Shown: positions 14,395 through 22,795 of the stretch, in pieces
Numbering within the stretch: the first letter of the stretch is position 1
Layout: each line of letters begins with the position of its first letter
Virus record (IMG/VR): IMGVR_UViG_3300030380_001556
Span: 1-22,807 of that record
Source of the DNA: a virus
Strand: one strand, 5' to 3'
Length of the DNA: 22,807 bases
Program-made: the position numbers and the translations under genes
The notes under the pieces: generated by a model
The model's input: only the letters and a program-made list of their open reading frames with translations
Databases searched by the model: none
What the model was told of the DNA's origin: nothing

Positions 14395-17300
14395 TTACTT
14401 GCCTTTCTTTTTCTTCCTTTGCATCAGTCCACCTTTATTTACACCTGGACCACCTGGAGCCGTTGGATCTTGTGATCTTGCGTCTAAATCTTTTTGAGCG
14501 TCTATTGAATCTTGTATTGTTTGAGTAGCTGTTGATGTTCCACTAGAAGAATAACCTGGGGGTGGTGCAGGTGGATCATCATCATCATCCTCATAAGGAT
14601 CATCTCCACTTACACCGCTTGGAGTGCTACTACTGCTTCCACCACCACCTCCATCACCACCACTACCAGAATCATCCTCTGTAGTAACAACAGGTTTCTT
14701 TGGATCTCCTTGTTGAGATGGAACTATCTCTTTTTTTATACCAAAGATTTTGTCTAATAATGATTTATACTCGTCAACTTTTTCAGCTTTAGCATTATTT
14801 GAAGTTCCGTTCAGTGCTCCTTCAGGTACAAACTGCAATGCTGTATGCTTTTTTACAGTAGCACTTGCTAAATCGTTGAGTATTTTTGCAGTTTCAGGAT
14901 CGTTTCTAGCTTCTGCAGAAATTGCTAAAGCTCTGGTTCTTGAAACAGAAGTTCCTAGCTTAAAAATATCTAAAAGATTTTTAGCGTCACCTTCTAAGTT
15001 TTTCTTTGCCCAAGCTATAGCCGACTCAGAATCTGTAATTTGTTTTATCCACTCGTTAGGATCTGGTGGATCTACGTCTGGTGTACCTCCACCTCCACCA
15101 CCGCCTCCTCCTTGAGGAGCACCCTTAATGGCTTCTGCTAACGCAGGTGAACCCATCAAGTAATAAGGCGGTTGAGTATATTTAAGGTCAGCAGGAGGTG
15201 TTACTGCACCATCTACATACGTAACAATCCGTGTGTCAGAAGTGTTCTTTGAGTTAACATATGTTTTAGTATTAGTGACACTAACAGGTTTCTGGTTGGG
15301 CTGTTGGAACTGACTGAAACCTACAGTTGAAAAGTTCATGGGAGTAAACTGATTTTGTACAGGTTGTCCTGTTGTTGCTGTGTTAGCACCAGTTTGAGAC
15401 TGTTGACCTAGCATAGCAGGACCAGTGTTAGCAGCTACAGGTTGTACAGGTGGAGCACCTGCCATACGTTGACCACTCATGTTTTGTTGTACTTGACTTG
15501 GTGATAATGGTTCACCACCAATCCTGCCTGTTGCTTCCATAGTCTGTAGACCAGACTTTGCTTGATTACGTAAGTTCTCAAAGAAGTTTACTCCGTAGTA
15601 CCTAAGAACATCAGCAGGAACAACATATTCACCTTCGGATAACATGGCAGGAATATCATCTCGTACTTCTTTAGCTAACGAGCCTGGAGGTATTTCATTA
15701 CCTGAGACAGGATCTTTAGTCATGCCATCGTCTTTAAACGCCATCTGCATTTGATCTTTCATTGCTGCACCACCTTCATTAAACATTCTTAGTTTACCAT
15801 CTCTTGTCCTTACAGCCATTTGCTTCATTTGAGAGATAGTGGGTTTCTTTACATTTTTAGCTAGTACAAGAGGACCAACTTGAATTACTTCATCTGCTTC
15901 AAATACAGGAGCACCAGTTTTTTTATTGTAAAAAGCACTTCCACGATAAGGATTCATTCCTATCTGTGTCCACTCTTCTGAACCTGAAGCTATTATCTCA
16001 GCAGCTTGTCGTTGTAAATCATAAGGATCTTCAGGTTGATACTCTCCAAAGATACGAGCAATAGTAGCTTTACCTTGAGGTTTAGGAGCATCTTCTCCTG
16101 TAGCTTGAACAAGTCTTTTGCCTCTAGCAATATCAAGGGCTGTCTTAGGATCTGAACCAAAGTTAATATTTTTTAGTCTAATAGCTTGTCCGTATCCAAC
16201 AACACTACCTGACTTTTGATTACCATCATGAATAGAGACTACCCATGTATCATAGTCATCATAGGCAGGGATATCTAATCTAGAAGATACTACTTGCCCT
16301 TTATCTAAGTCTTTTCCTTTAACACCTATGATAGGATACTTTTTAGCTTTTTTACCTAATGCTCCTGTTATCTGAGTAAGACTAGGCATCATGTCTAAGA
16401 CTTGCTCTGCAGTAAACTCTTGTGGATCAGGTATAAAATCTTTTATTCTTTGCCTAGCTTCTTTAGAAGTAATTTCACCCTCTAATAAATCAGACGCTGC
16501 CTTTTTTGATCCTTCAGGATTCTTTTGTCTTTGTGACTCAGGTAGTTTATTTTCTTTACGCCACTGCTCTAGTGCTTCAGAATCTTTAATAAGTCTTTCT
16601 GCTTCTTTTGCATCTGCAGCTTTATCAACTACTTTTGTACTAGTTTTTCGTATTATAGTTTTACCTACTTGACCTAGACCAGGAACAAGACCTACAGCTT
16701 CACTAGCAGCCAACATACCTATTTTAGCTAAACTAGGATCTTCTTCTTTTAATTCTTCTTTAATGTCTCGTATTGTAGCTGCAGTGCTAACACCTGGAAT
16801 ACTTTCTATTGCTGCTTTTCCTAAAGCTTTTACAGTTTGACTTGTTTCTTCTGGGTCAACAACTGTCACACCGTATGATCTAGCTAGATCTAAATCTTTA
16901 TTTTCTGCTAAACCACCTTCGTCAAAGGATGGTAAGTCATCATCTACAAAATCTGCAGGATCAGTATCAAGAGAAGCATAATCAGGAATAAACTTTTTAA
17001 ACACAGGGTCTTGTTTAGCCATCTGTTCAGTAAAGTTAAAATCAATGTCGTTGTACGTAATTCTTCTGATTGCTAAAACTCTATCTTTTGTATACATGGG
17101 ATGATTTTCTCTTAGACTAACCTCTCCCATATCGTGATTACCACCCACTACGTTAATGTATTCTTCACCAGTATAAGGGTCTTTATCTCCTTGAGATGTT
17201 ATTCTGTCACCTGCATAAAAAGTTACGTGATCTCCTTTGCCATCTTTATCTATATCCCAAACAACTATGTCACCTTCTTTGGCATCTTCAAAGCTTTCTA

Positions 17301-17898
17301 TCTTTGATCCGTAATCTCTGTACTTATCTGCTCTGAGTCTGTCATACCTATCTTTTGATTTTAGAGGATCTGCCCCAAGTTCACTAAGAACGTGAGCAAC
17401 AAAAGCTGCACACCAATAATCTTTTGTAGGATCAAGATTTGATTCTCCACCTGCAGCATTATCAAAAAAACCTTTTATAGCTTTTCGACCACTTTCAGTA
17501 AGTGAGTTTAAACCTGAAAGAACCTGTGATTTTTTTGATTTAAGATCACGTCTACCTTCTAGTAAATAGTTAAGTTCTAAAATTTTATCTATGGGGCTTA
17601 CTGATCCAGGTCTTCTCTTCGGTCTTATAGTTGGCTTAGGCGGTCTAAGCTTTGGTCTTTTACCAAATAGTTTTTCTGTTTGTGATGTAGTACTAGGTTC
17701 TGTTATTGGTTCTGTTGTTGATGTTTCTGTTGGTAGTTCAGGATACAAACCGTCTGGACTAGACTGCACAGTTTTAAAATAGTCATTAATAAGACCTTTA
17801 GGAAGATCTATACCTACAGTAGGATCTTTTTCTTCAAGACCAAAACGTCCAATAGTTGTTTCAGGTTCAGTCTGATTACCCTGTATGTTCAGCACCAT
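14395..17898 (-). CDS. Large multidomain virion protein with N-terminal CHAP/NlpC-P60-like peptidase
   Basis: 1167 residues. Residues 1-130 are disordered and Pro/Arg-rich (RPKLRPPKPTIRPKRRPG). Residues about 135-280 form a cysteine peptidase of the CHAP/NlpC-P60 (TIGR02594-like) type: Cys163 in YWCAAFVAHVL, His224 in GDHVTFYAG and GGNHD at 252-256; it probably cuts peptidoglycan during genome entry or lysis. Residues 355-420 contain a Gly-rich hydrophobic stretch (AASEAVGLVPGLGQVGK). Residues about 500-690 carry a conserved module (SSRLDIPAYDDYDTWVVS, WTQIGMNPYRGSAFYNKKTG, ADEVIQVGPLVLAKNV). Residues 725-800 hold DPVSGNEIPPGS and MLSEGEYVVPADVLRYYGV, frequent in marine phages. The C terminus is low-complexity, with a run of nine Gly, acidic stretches and a basic end (KGGLMQRKKKKGK). 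It starts inside the preceding 68-residue gene. Likely an ejected or internal virion protein. Confidence 0.72.
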   Translation of the reverse strand: MVLNIQGNQTEPETTIGRFGLEEKDPTVGIDLPKGLINDYFKTVQSSPDGLYPELPTETSTTEPITEPSTTSQTEKLFGKRPKLRPPKPTIRPKRRPGSVSPIDKILELNYLLEGRRDLKSKKSQVLSGLNSLTESGRKAIKGFFDNAAGGESNLDPTKDYWCAAFVAHVLSELGADPLKSKDRYDRLRADKYRDYGSKIESFEDAKEGDIVVWDIDKDGKGDHVTFYAGDRITSQGDKDPYTGEEYINVVGGNHDMGEVSLRENHPMYTKDRVLAIRRITYNDIDFNFTEQMAKQDPVFKKFIPDYASLDTDPADFVDDDLPSFDEGGLAENKDLDLARSYGVTVVDPEETSQTVKALGKAAIESIPGVSTAATIRDIKEELKEEDPSLAKIGMLAASEAVGLVPGLGQVGKTIIRKTSTKVVDKAADAKEAERLIKDSEALEQWRKENKLPESQRQKNPEGSKKAASDLLEGEITSKEARQRIKDFIPDPQEFTAEQVLDMMPSLTQITGALGKKAKKYPIIGVKGKDLDKGQVVSSRLDIPAYDDYDTWVVSIHDGNQKSGSVVGYGQAIRLKNINFGSDPKTALDIARGKRLVQATGEDAPKPQGKATIARIFGEYQPEDPYDLQRQAAEIIASGSEEWTQIGMNPYRGSAFYNKKTGAPVFEADEVIQVGPLVLAKNVKKPTISQMKQMAVRTRDGKLRMFNEGGAAMKDQMQMAFKDDGMTKDPVSGNEIPPGSLAKEVRDDIPAMLSEGEYVVPADVLRYYGVNFFENLRNQAKSGLQTMEATGRIGGEPLSPSQVQQNMSGQRMAGAPPVQPVAANTGPAMLGQQSQTGANTATTGQPVQNQFTPMNFSTVGFSQFQQPNQKPVSVTNTKTYVNSKNTSDTRIVTYVDGAVTPPADLKYTQPPYYLMGSPALAEAIKGAPQGGGGGGGGGTPDVDPPDPNEWIKQITDSESAIAWAKKNLEGDAKNLLDIFKLGTSVSRTRALAISAEARNDPETAKILNDLASATVKKHTALQFVPEGALNGTSNNAKAEKVDEYKSLLDKIFGIKKEIVPSQQGDPKKPVVTTEDDSGSGGDGGGGGSSSSTPSGVSGDDPYEDDDDDPPAPPPGYSSSGTSTATQTIQDSIDAQKDLDARSQDPTAPGGPGVNKGGLMQRKKKKGK

Positions 17899-18082
17899 TC
17901 ACTTCATCCCTTAAAAACTTTAACCTACGAAAAGCTCTTGCTTCACCCTGCAGTCTAAATAAGTCTTCTTGTTTTATAGTTTGTTCCATTTGAATATGGA
18001 TGTGGTTAAGTCTTCGATCTAATTCTTCGTTAAACGAGTTCCATAATTTGTTGTCGTTTACTAAAGGTTTTAAATTGTTCAT
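17876..18082 (-). CDS. Conserved small protein after portal, function unknown
   Basis: The protein has 68 residues and is mostly helical: KLWNSFNEELDRRLNHIHIQM, then EDLFRLQGEARAFRRLKFLRDEVNG. Small proteins with the pattern 'LD-x-x-I ... RLQGEARA-x-R-x-L-x-x-LRD-x-VN' recur between portal and downstream head genes in many phages, with no assigned function. Start overlaps the portal stop in an ATGA junction with ribosome site AAGGA; its stop overlaps the start of the 1167-residue gene by 23 nt. Both overlaps indicate translational coupling and support that this short frame is real. Confidence 0.75.
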   Translation of the reverse strand: MNNLKPLVNDNKLWNSFNEELDRRLNHIHIQMEQTIKQEDLFRLQGEARAFRRLKFLRDEVNGAEHTG

Positions 18083-20190
18083 CCTTGTCCTTGTCCTGTG
18101 TTAGCAGTAAACCCAGGTTCACCAGGGGTAGGAACAGAGCCTGTACCTACTTGTCCACCACCAGATCCTTGAGTATCTTGTGCTTGTGCTCCTGCAGGTG
18201 CTCCTTGTTGTGGTGGTGCTGCCTGTGGAGGAGGTGGATTTTCTGCTTGAAATTTCTTTAAGATCTCAGCTTGTATGGCTGCATCTGTCATTGAGTTTGC
18301 AACCTTATCAGGATCAAGACTCATAGAGTTTGCAATCTCCCTGATAATATAATCCATTTTTGCGAAAGGTGCAAGGGCAGGATTCTGTACAACACCAAGA
18401 AACTGCATGAGCCTTTGACTACGAACTTCGTTAGCCATAAGAGAGTTTGTACCCTCAGCCTTTATTTCTAAGTCACCTTTTATTTCAGGATCAAAGTCAA
18501 ACTGCATGTTAAAACTAAAGAAAGCTTTTGCTAGTGGTGATAATAAGTAATCATCTATATTTTTAACAACAGAACGTATGCTACCGTTGGCAGCAGACAT
18601 AAGCATAGAAATACCAGAAGCAGTACGACCCACTCCTTGTATGCCTGTTTGACCATGAGCAAAAGAAGGGAAACCTGTTGACTCATCTGCTAACACCCTT
18701 GCTTTGTCGAACATCTGCATGTTCTCGTTAGATACGTTGGGGAACTTGGTTCCAAAGATAGCTTGACCAGGCGCACCCCCCATTCTTCTCAGGACTTTGC
18801 CAGGGTACATTGTTAGATCCTGACCAGGGGCTAGATTGGTTTCATCTACTTCAATAAGCAAGTTACCTGATAGTGCAGCGTTGTCCACACTCATCCTCAT
18901 GAAACCATTCATAAGAGTTTGTGTGTCATCCATATTTTCAGCAATACCTACACCAAAGAAACTGTAAGGATTTACTTCGTAAGGAACAGCATAGTACGGA
19001 AGTATGGCAGGAGTAAAAGGATTCATTACAAGACGTAGTACTTGTCCGTTACAAATCCAAATGTTTACTGATACTTGATCTTGATCTTTTAACTCTTTTG
19101 GAATTTCTATGTCGTGACCTTTTAAAATATCTGTGTCTACGTAACCCCAGAACTCAAGGACGTTAAATCTTTCAGCTTTTGTTTCTTGGTCTGCATCTTC
19201 CATAACTTGTTCCCACCACTCTTTGCTGTAGGACTCACCAAGTTTAATTGCAGTATCTATAGAGTTAGCTCTAAAGAAAGGTCTGTTCTTTAAACCTCTC
19301 ATTTGTGATCGAGACATTTTATGTCGTTCAATAACGTACTCAGCCTCATCCATGTTATTAGCGTCAGGGTCAGGGTAAAAGTTCCATATACTTACAGAAC
19401 CAGTCTGAGGAATAGTTTTGTACATTGGGGAGTAGTTGCCTTGATCATCCCAGTTAGGGTATTCTTTATCAAGGGCAAATGGGCCTTTCATTATGCCTGT
19501 ACCAAACAGAGCAGTTTCAAAGGCTGTGTTACGCAATTGTTTGCTTGCGTTAGATTCGTCTAGCTGATCATGGATTTTCTTTTCCATTTTCTTTGCTGCT
19601 ACCATAGCAGGATGATAACTAGGTTGTGATGGTGTTTGTCCTTCACCTTCTCTAAGATCGTCAATAACAGGCTCTAGTTTACTACTTAGACCTCCTAGTC
19701 TTTCTCTTAGATCAATTATAGTTTCTCCAGGCTTAAGCTTTGTATCATCAGGAGTAAGACCTTTTGAAGTAGCTTCTTTTATCTGGGGATTTGTTTCAAA
19801 GTGTACAGCTTCTGCTACACCGTCAGGTAGTTTAGTAGGGTTAATTGAGATAGGAAACTTGTGATTTCCAAATAAAACATCAACAATTTGACCGTAAGCT
19901 GCAAGAACTTTAGTCTTAGTTACTTTAACAAATACTCTTGATTTTTCTGTGGAAGTAAACTGTACGTCAGGACCATAGATACCTCTGTAGTTTTGATAAG
20001 ATTTAATCCATCTTTGTTCGTCAGAGTATCTAGCTTTTTCAGCTTTGTAATATCTTTCTTCTACAAAACCTAGAATAGTTCCTGTTGCAGGATCACTACT
20101 CAATTCATCATCACTAGCATCTTCTATATATGAAGAGTTATCTTCATCCATTGATAATTCATCTGTGTCAAAAATATCGTCTTCTTCCAT
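18079..20190 (-). CDS. Portal protein (P22/SU10-type)
   Basis: This 703-residue protein follows the large terminase. After an acidic N terminus (residues 1-35) it has the portal core: EERYYKAEKARYSDEQRWIKSY (clip and wing helices), RVFVKVTKTKVLAAYGQIVDVLF, then a stem/wing region with IWNFYPDPDANNMDEAEYVIER, the motif PYYAVPYEVNPYSFFGVGIAE and QTLMNGFMRMSVDNAALSGN, typical of P22-like portals (PF16510 group). The end is a disordered Pro/Gln/Gly-rich tail (NPPPPQAAPPQQGAPAG). Twelve copies would form the vertex ring for DNA packaging and tail attachment. Ribosome site AAGGA lies 6 nt before ATG, and the stop overlaps the next gene. Call is firm; the subclass is a judgement from motifs and length. 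Confidence 0.87.
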   Translation of the reverse strand: MEEDDIFDTDELSMDEDNSSYIEDASDDELSSDPATGTILGFVEERYYKAEKARYSDEQRWIKSYQNYRGIYGPDVQFTSTEKSRVFVKVTKTKVLAAYGQIVDVLFGNHKFPISINPTKLPDGVAEAVHFETNPQIKEATSKGLTPDDTKLKPGETIIDLRERLGGLSSKLEPVIDDLREGEGQTPSQPSYHPAMVAAKKMEKKIHDQLDESNASKQLRNTAFETALFGTGIMKGPFALDKEYPNWDDQGNYSPMYKTIPQTGSVSIWNFYPDPDANNMDEAEYVIERHKMSRSQMRGLKNRPFFRANSIDTAIKLGESYSKEWWEQVMEDADQETKAERFNVLEFWGYVDTDILKGHDIEIPKELKDQDQVSVNIWICNGQVLRLVMNPFTPAILPYYAVPYEVNPYSFFGVGIAENMDDTQTLMNGFMRMSVDNAALSGNLLIEVDETNLAPGQDLTMYPGKVLRRMGGAPGQAIFGTKFPNVSNENMQMFDKARVLADESTGFPSFAHGQTGIQGVGRTASGISMLMSAANGSIRSVVKNIDDYLLSPLAKAFFSFNMQFDFDPEIKGDLEIKAEGTNSLMANEVRSQRLMQFLGVVQNPALAPFAKMDYIIREIANSMSLDPDKVANSMTDAAIQAEILKKFQAENPPPPQAAPPQQGAPAGAQAQDTQGSGGGQVGTGSVPTPGEPGFTANTGQGQG

Positions 20191-20199
20191 AGGAAATCC

Positions 20200-21645
20200 T
20201 TAATAACCAAAAGTGGGATCTGAAGCTTGAAAGCCTGATCTTTGAGAAGCAGGATCAAAATCAAATATGCTGCTTCTTGGACGTGTCATTACACCGTATC
20301 TAAGTGCGTCATACAAATGATCTTCTGCGTGAGTGTCTACGTCTTCGGGGTTTCTTTTATCCAAAGGTATAGACGGTAGTTGAGAGATAAGATTTGTGCA
20401 GTTATTAAATATAACAAGCCTTGGCTCTTCCGTAAATTCGTCCACTTGCAATCGTCTGTGTATCTCGTTTTTACCTGCTACCCTAGAACCTTTTGATCTG
20501 TCAGATGGCCTCCAACGGCAACCTTTCATAATCATTTGTTCTGCTAAACTAGGGCCAGTGTCACCACGATTATGCCAAAGAGAAGAGTCTAATACTCCGT
20601 ATCTTACTTTCTCTCCGTCTTCAATGTCCAGGATCATGTCAGCCAAATCAGTAGCAATTACCTTAGAAACGTATAGCTCTCTGTAGACTATTAGCTGTTC
20701 AGATCCTGGAACAACTGCGAACCAGACAACACCGGTGTAAGATCCATATCCGTAGTCACATGCTCTAAATCGAGTCCAGTTACTAGGTACATCATAAGGA
20801 TCTACTACGTGGATACGCCTGTTAAACTCTGGAAAGGCAGCGCCTTCATTTATATCCCAATCCCCTTCAAGCAACTGTCTTCTTTGATGTTCTGGTAAAG
20901 ACAAAAGGTTTGCTTCGTACATACCATCTTCAGACAGGTAGGGATTATCAAATAACGTAGCAGGAATAAACTTTCTTTTAAATAGAGGTTCACCTTCTCT
21001 GCTATGACCTTTAGGCCACTTTATTATTTCTCCGTTTTCGTCTGTTGCCCAAAAAGATTTGTCTGGTGTATTTGGGTCAATAAATACTTTTTTTACCCAT
21101 CTGTGTCCTGGGCCTCCAGGGTTGCTTGTGGCTCTCATGTAGAGAGGAAGTCCACTGGCTTTTGTAGCACGTAACCTTGAACGCATATATGTCCAAGCGT
21201 AGTCTGTAGGCCATTGGGTTAACTCGTCAAAGCCTATCCAGTTAAAAGCTTGTCCTTGGTATCTCATAACATCATCATCACGATCAAGGTATGACATCCA
21301 AAGTGTTGCACCGTTAGGTGCTACCCAAGTCTTATCTCTTTCCATAAACTTTATTCCTGGCACAGCCTTTGGATAAAGTTGTTTGCTTACAGAAATAAGT
21401 TCTCGTAGCTCTTCTGTACTCCTACGAACAAGTAACATTCGTGCATGTGGATTCGTAAAATATCTAACTGGATCAGCAACCAACGAGAACGACTTACCCC
21501 CTCCTGCTGCTCCTCCATATAATACCTCTTGTTCTGTAGCTGCTAAAAACCTAGTCTGCGGTCCAGGGTTAGGTTCAAATATTACCTCTTGTTTGACCAC
21601 AGAAGGGGCAACACTCCCCTCTTTCGAGTTCGATGTATCCCTCAT
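20200..21645 (-). CDS. terL: Terminase large subunit
   Basis: Packaging motor ATPase and nuclease. Numbered from the ATG at 21645 (481 residues), Walker A is GGAAGGGKS (44-52) preceded by QEVLY; Walker B is WIGFDELTQW with Asp140-Glu141; motif III-like SNPGGPGHRW follows. The nuclease part has Asp297 in RACDYGYGS, Asp353 in YGVLDSSLW and Asp446 in HLYDALRYG, a typical RNase-H-like triad. The frame is open further upstream to a GTG at 21786 and another ATG at 21735, but that stretch overlaps the C terminus of the upstream gene by up to 212 nt, lacks a good ribosome site and gives a Lys/Arg-rich peptide typical of a shadow reading. Start is therefore uncertain, function is not. Confidence 0.93.
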   Translation of the reverse strand: MRDTSNSKEGSVAPSVVKQEVIFEPNPGPQTRFLAATEQEVLYGGAAGGGKSFSLVADPVRYFTNPHARMLLVRRSTEELRELISVSKQLYPKAVPGIKFMERDKTWVAPNGATLWMSYLDRDDDVMRYQGQAFNWIGFDELTQWPTDYAWTYMRSRLRATKASGLPLYMRATSNPGGPGHRWVKKVFIDPNTPDKSFWATDENGEIIKWPKGHSREGEPLFKRKFIPATLFDNPYLSEDGMYEANLLSLPEHQRRQLLEGDWDINEGAAFPEFNRRIHVVDPYDVPSNWTRFRACDYGYGSYTGVVWFAVVPGSEQLIVYRELYVSKVIATDLADMILDIEDGEKVRYGVLDSSLWHNRGDTGPSLAEQMIMKGCRWRPSDRSKGSRVAGKNEIHRRLQVDEFTEEPRLVIFNNCTNLISQLPSIPLDKRNPEDVDTHAEDHLYDALRYGVMTRPRSSIFDFDPASQRSGFQASDPTFGY

Positions 21646-22075
21646 CTGTGTCAAGACTTCTGGTGTTTCTACCACCAAGCCTTTCTTCTTCAATCTTCTG
21701 GCTTTTCCTTGCCGCTTCTTTATATTTTTTGGCATACTGCCTGTAGTTAGAAGATGCTCGCCTTCTTTTTTCTTCCATTCTGACACGTTTATATAACCCT
21801 ACATGTGAGATGTCTCTACCAGATTGATCAGACAACCACTTAGCTACTTGTCTTACACTGTAATCTTTAAGAAACTTCTTTGCTTTTTCTAAAAGTTCTA
21901 GTTCTTCAGGGATAGGAATAAGAAGCATGTCATCTTCTTTGTCCTGTTTATATCCAAAGGGTACGTGTCTCCCTACCCTTATGACAGGATACCATTCTCC
22001 TAGTTTTCCTTGTAGTGGTATCTGCCAGTCTACTTTGGTTGGGTGGTCTGCTTCTGAAGCTCTCTTACTCATCAT
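21575..22075 (-). CDS. HTH protein with C-terminal CPFCG knuckle, between terminase genes
   Basis: 166 residues. Residues 25-60 include GEWYPVIRVGRHVPFGY and a proline-rich PIPEELELLEKAKK; residues about 70-98 look like a helix-turn-helix (DYSVRQVAKWLSDQSGRDISHVGLYKRV, in parts), followed by a basic coiled helix (KRRRASSNYRQYAKKYKEAARK) and a C-terminal ECCPFCGQ that could be half of a zinc site. I have seen this arrangement encoded between small and large terminase genes in marine phages; function is unassigned, possibly packaging-site DNA recognition. Its start overlaps the end of the upstream terminase gene by 11 nt, and its end overlaps the large terminase start. An internal start at 22072 is equally possible. 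Confidence 0.75.
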   Translation of the reverse strand: MMSKRASEADHPTKVDWQIPLQGKLGEWYPVIRVGRHVPFGYKQDKEDDMLLIPIPEELELLEKAKKFLKDYSVRQVAKWLSDQSGRDISHVGLYKRVRMEEKRRRASSNYRQYAKKYKEAARKSQKIEEERLGGRNTRSLDTDEGYIELERGECCPFCGQTRGNI

Positions 22076-22427
22076 CTTTCGCAGGTAGAATAAACAAAGG
22101 CTCTGCAGACTTTACTTCTACCTTATCTGTTTTAGTGAAACCTGCACGATCAAGAATGTCTTTAGCTGCTAACATCTTTTCTTTTACACCTAGATCTGTA
22201 GGATCTGCCATAACAGAAAACATAGTATACGCTGCTTTTGTTGATGATTGTGCTATAAATTTTTTTGTTAGGTCTGCTATCTCATCTGTGAGACTGTTTA
22301 CTATCTGTGTAGAAGCAACACCGTCAGAGTAACCTGCTAGTTTTTTTGCTTGTACAGGATCTCCTTGAGCTTCTTCAAATAGAACGTCAAGGAACTTCTG
22401 TTGTTTCTCTGTTAGTTGTTTTGCCAT
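22065..22427 (-). CDS. terS: Terminase small subunit (probable)
   Basis: I place the start at the ATG at 22425-22427 (120 residues) because it overlaps the upstream stop as TAATG; a longer frame from 22499 merely reads through the neighbouring gene. The protein starts MAKQLTEKQQKFLDVLFEEA, with QAKKLAGYSDG completing an N-terminal helix-turn-helix-like part, a central helical oligomerization region, and a C-terminal ILDRAGFTKTDKVEVK ending FILPAKDDE. The 'LTEKQ-x-x-FL ... A-x-x-AGYS ... ILDR-x-G' order is that of small terminases that recognise phage DNA and load it on the large subunit. Position two genes before the large terminase agrees. Confidence 0.78.
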   Translation of the reverse strand: MAKQLTEKQQKFLDVLFEEAQGDPVQAKKLAGYSDGVASTQIVNSLTDEIADLTKKFIAQSSTKAAYTMFSVMADPTDLGVKEKMLAAKDILDRAGFTKTDKVEVKSAEPLFILPAKDDE

Positions 22428-22795
22428 TATGCCACCATGTAAAGTATAAATCCTAGAGTACTTGCACCAACTAAAAGAATAACACCTGATATACCCCAAG
22501 TAATTATTGCTTCAATCATTTCTGCTTTACGATACTCTTGTTCTTTCTTTTGTTTTCGTATCCTGCCTTCAGTCGCCACTAGCTCATCCCAAACCGATGG
22601 CCCATACGTAAAACTAATCCAGTCTTTTAGCTCCTGACGCATAGCCTCTGCTTTCTTTTTAGCAGTGAATATTTCTAAAGCTTCTGCTTCAACAGAACCT
22701 CCCATAGCTTTCCACCAAGGGGGGTTCTTATTTTTTTGTTCTAAGTAGGCTAGATCGCTCATGCTACTAGCCCACTGATTTAGTTGACCACCCAT
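22427..22795 (-). CDS. Small tail-anchored membrane protein, function unknown
   Basis: Up to 122 residues; the frame remains open past the ATG at 22795 to the window edge, so the start is not fixed (ATG at 22762 is an alternative). The N terminus includes NKNPPWWKAMGG, then a charged helical part (TAKKKAEAMRQELKDWISF, YGPSVWDELVATEGRIRKQK), and a single C-terminal hydrophobic span at residues about 96-121 (ITWGISGVILLVGASTLGF). Topology would place the charged bulk in the cytoplasm. Placement before the terminase genes recalls T7, whose holin precedes the small terminase, so a lysis role is possible. It has no signal peptide or spanin lipobox. Function is not assigned. Confidence 0.65.
   Translation of the reverse strand: MGGQLNQWASSMSDLAYLEQKNKNPPWWKAMGGSVEAEALEIFTAKKKAEAMRQELKDWISFTYGPSVWDELVATEGRIRKQKKEQEYRKAEMIEAIITWGISGVILLVGASTLGFILYMVA

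Noticed and set aside
15085-15115. Poly-glycine tract as phase-variable microsatellite
   Set aside because: The nine Gly codons are mixed GGN triplets in units of three, so slippage would not shift the frame.
22428-22499. Longer small-terminase start giving 24 extra residues
   Set aside because: The extension reads through the membrane-span codons of the upstream gene in another frame; the TAATG junction at 22427 gives a normal start.
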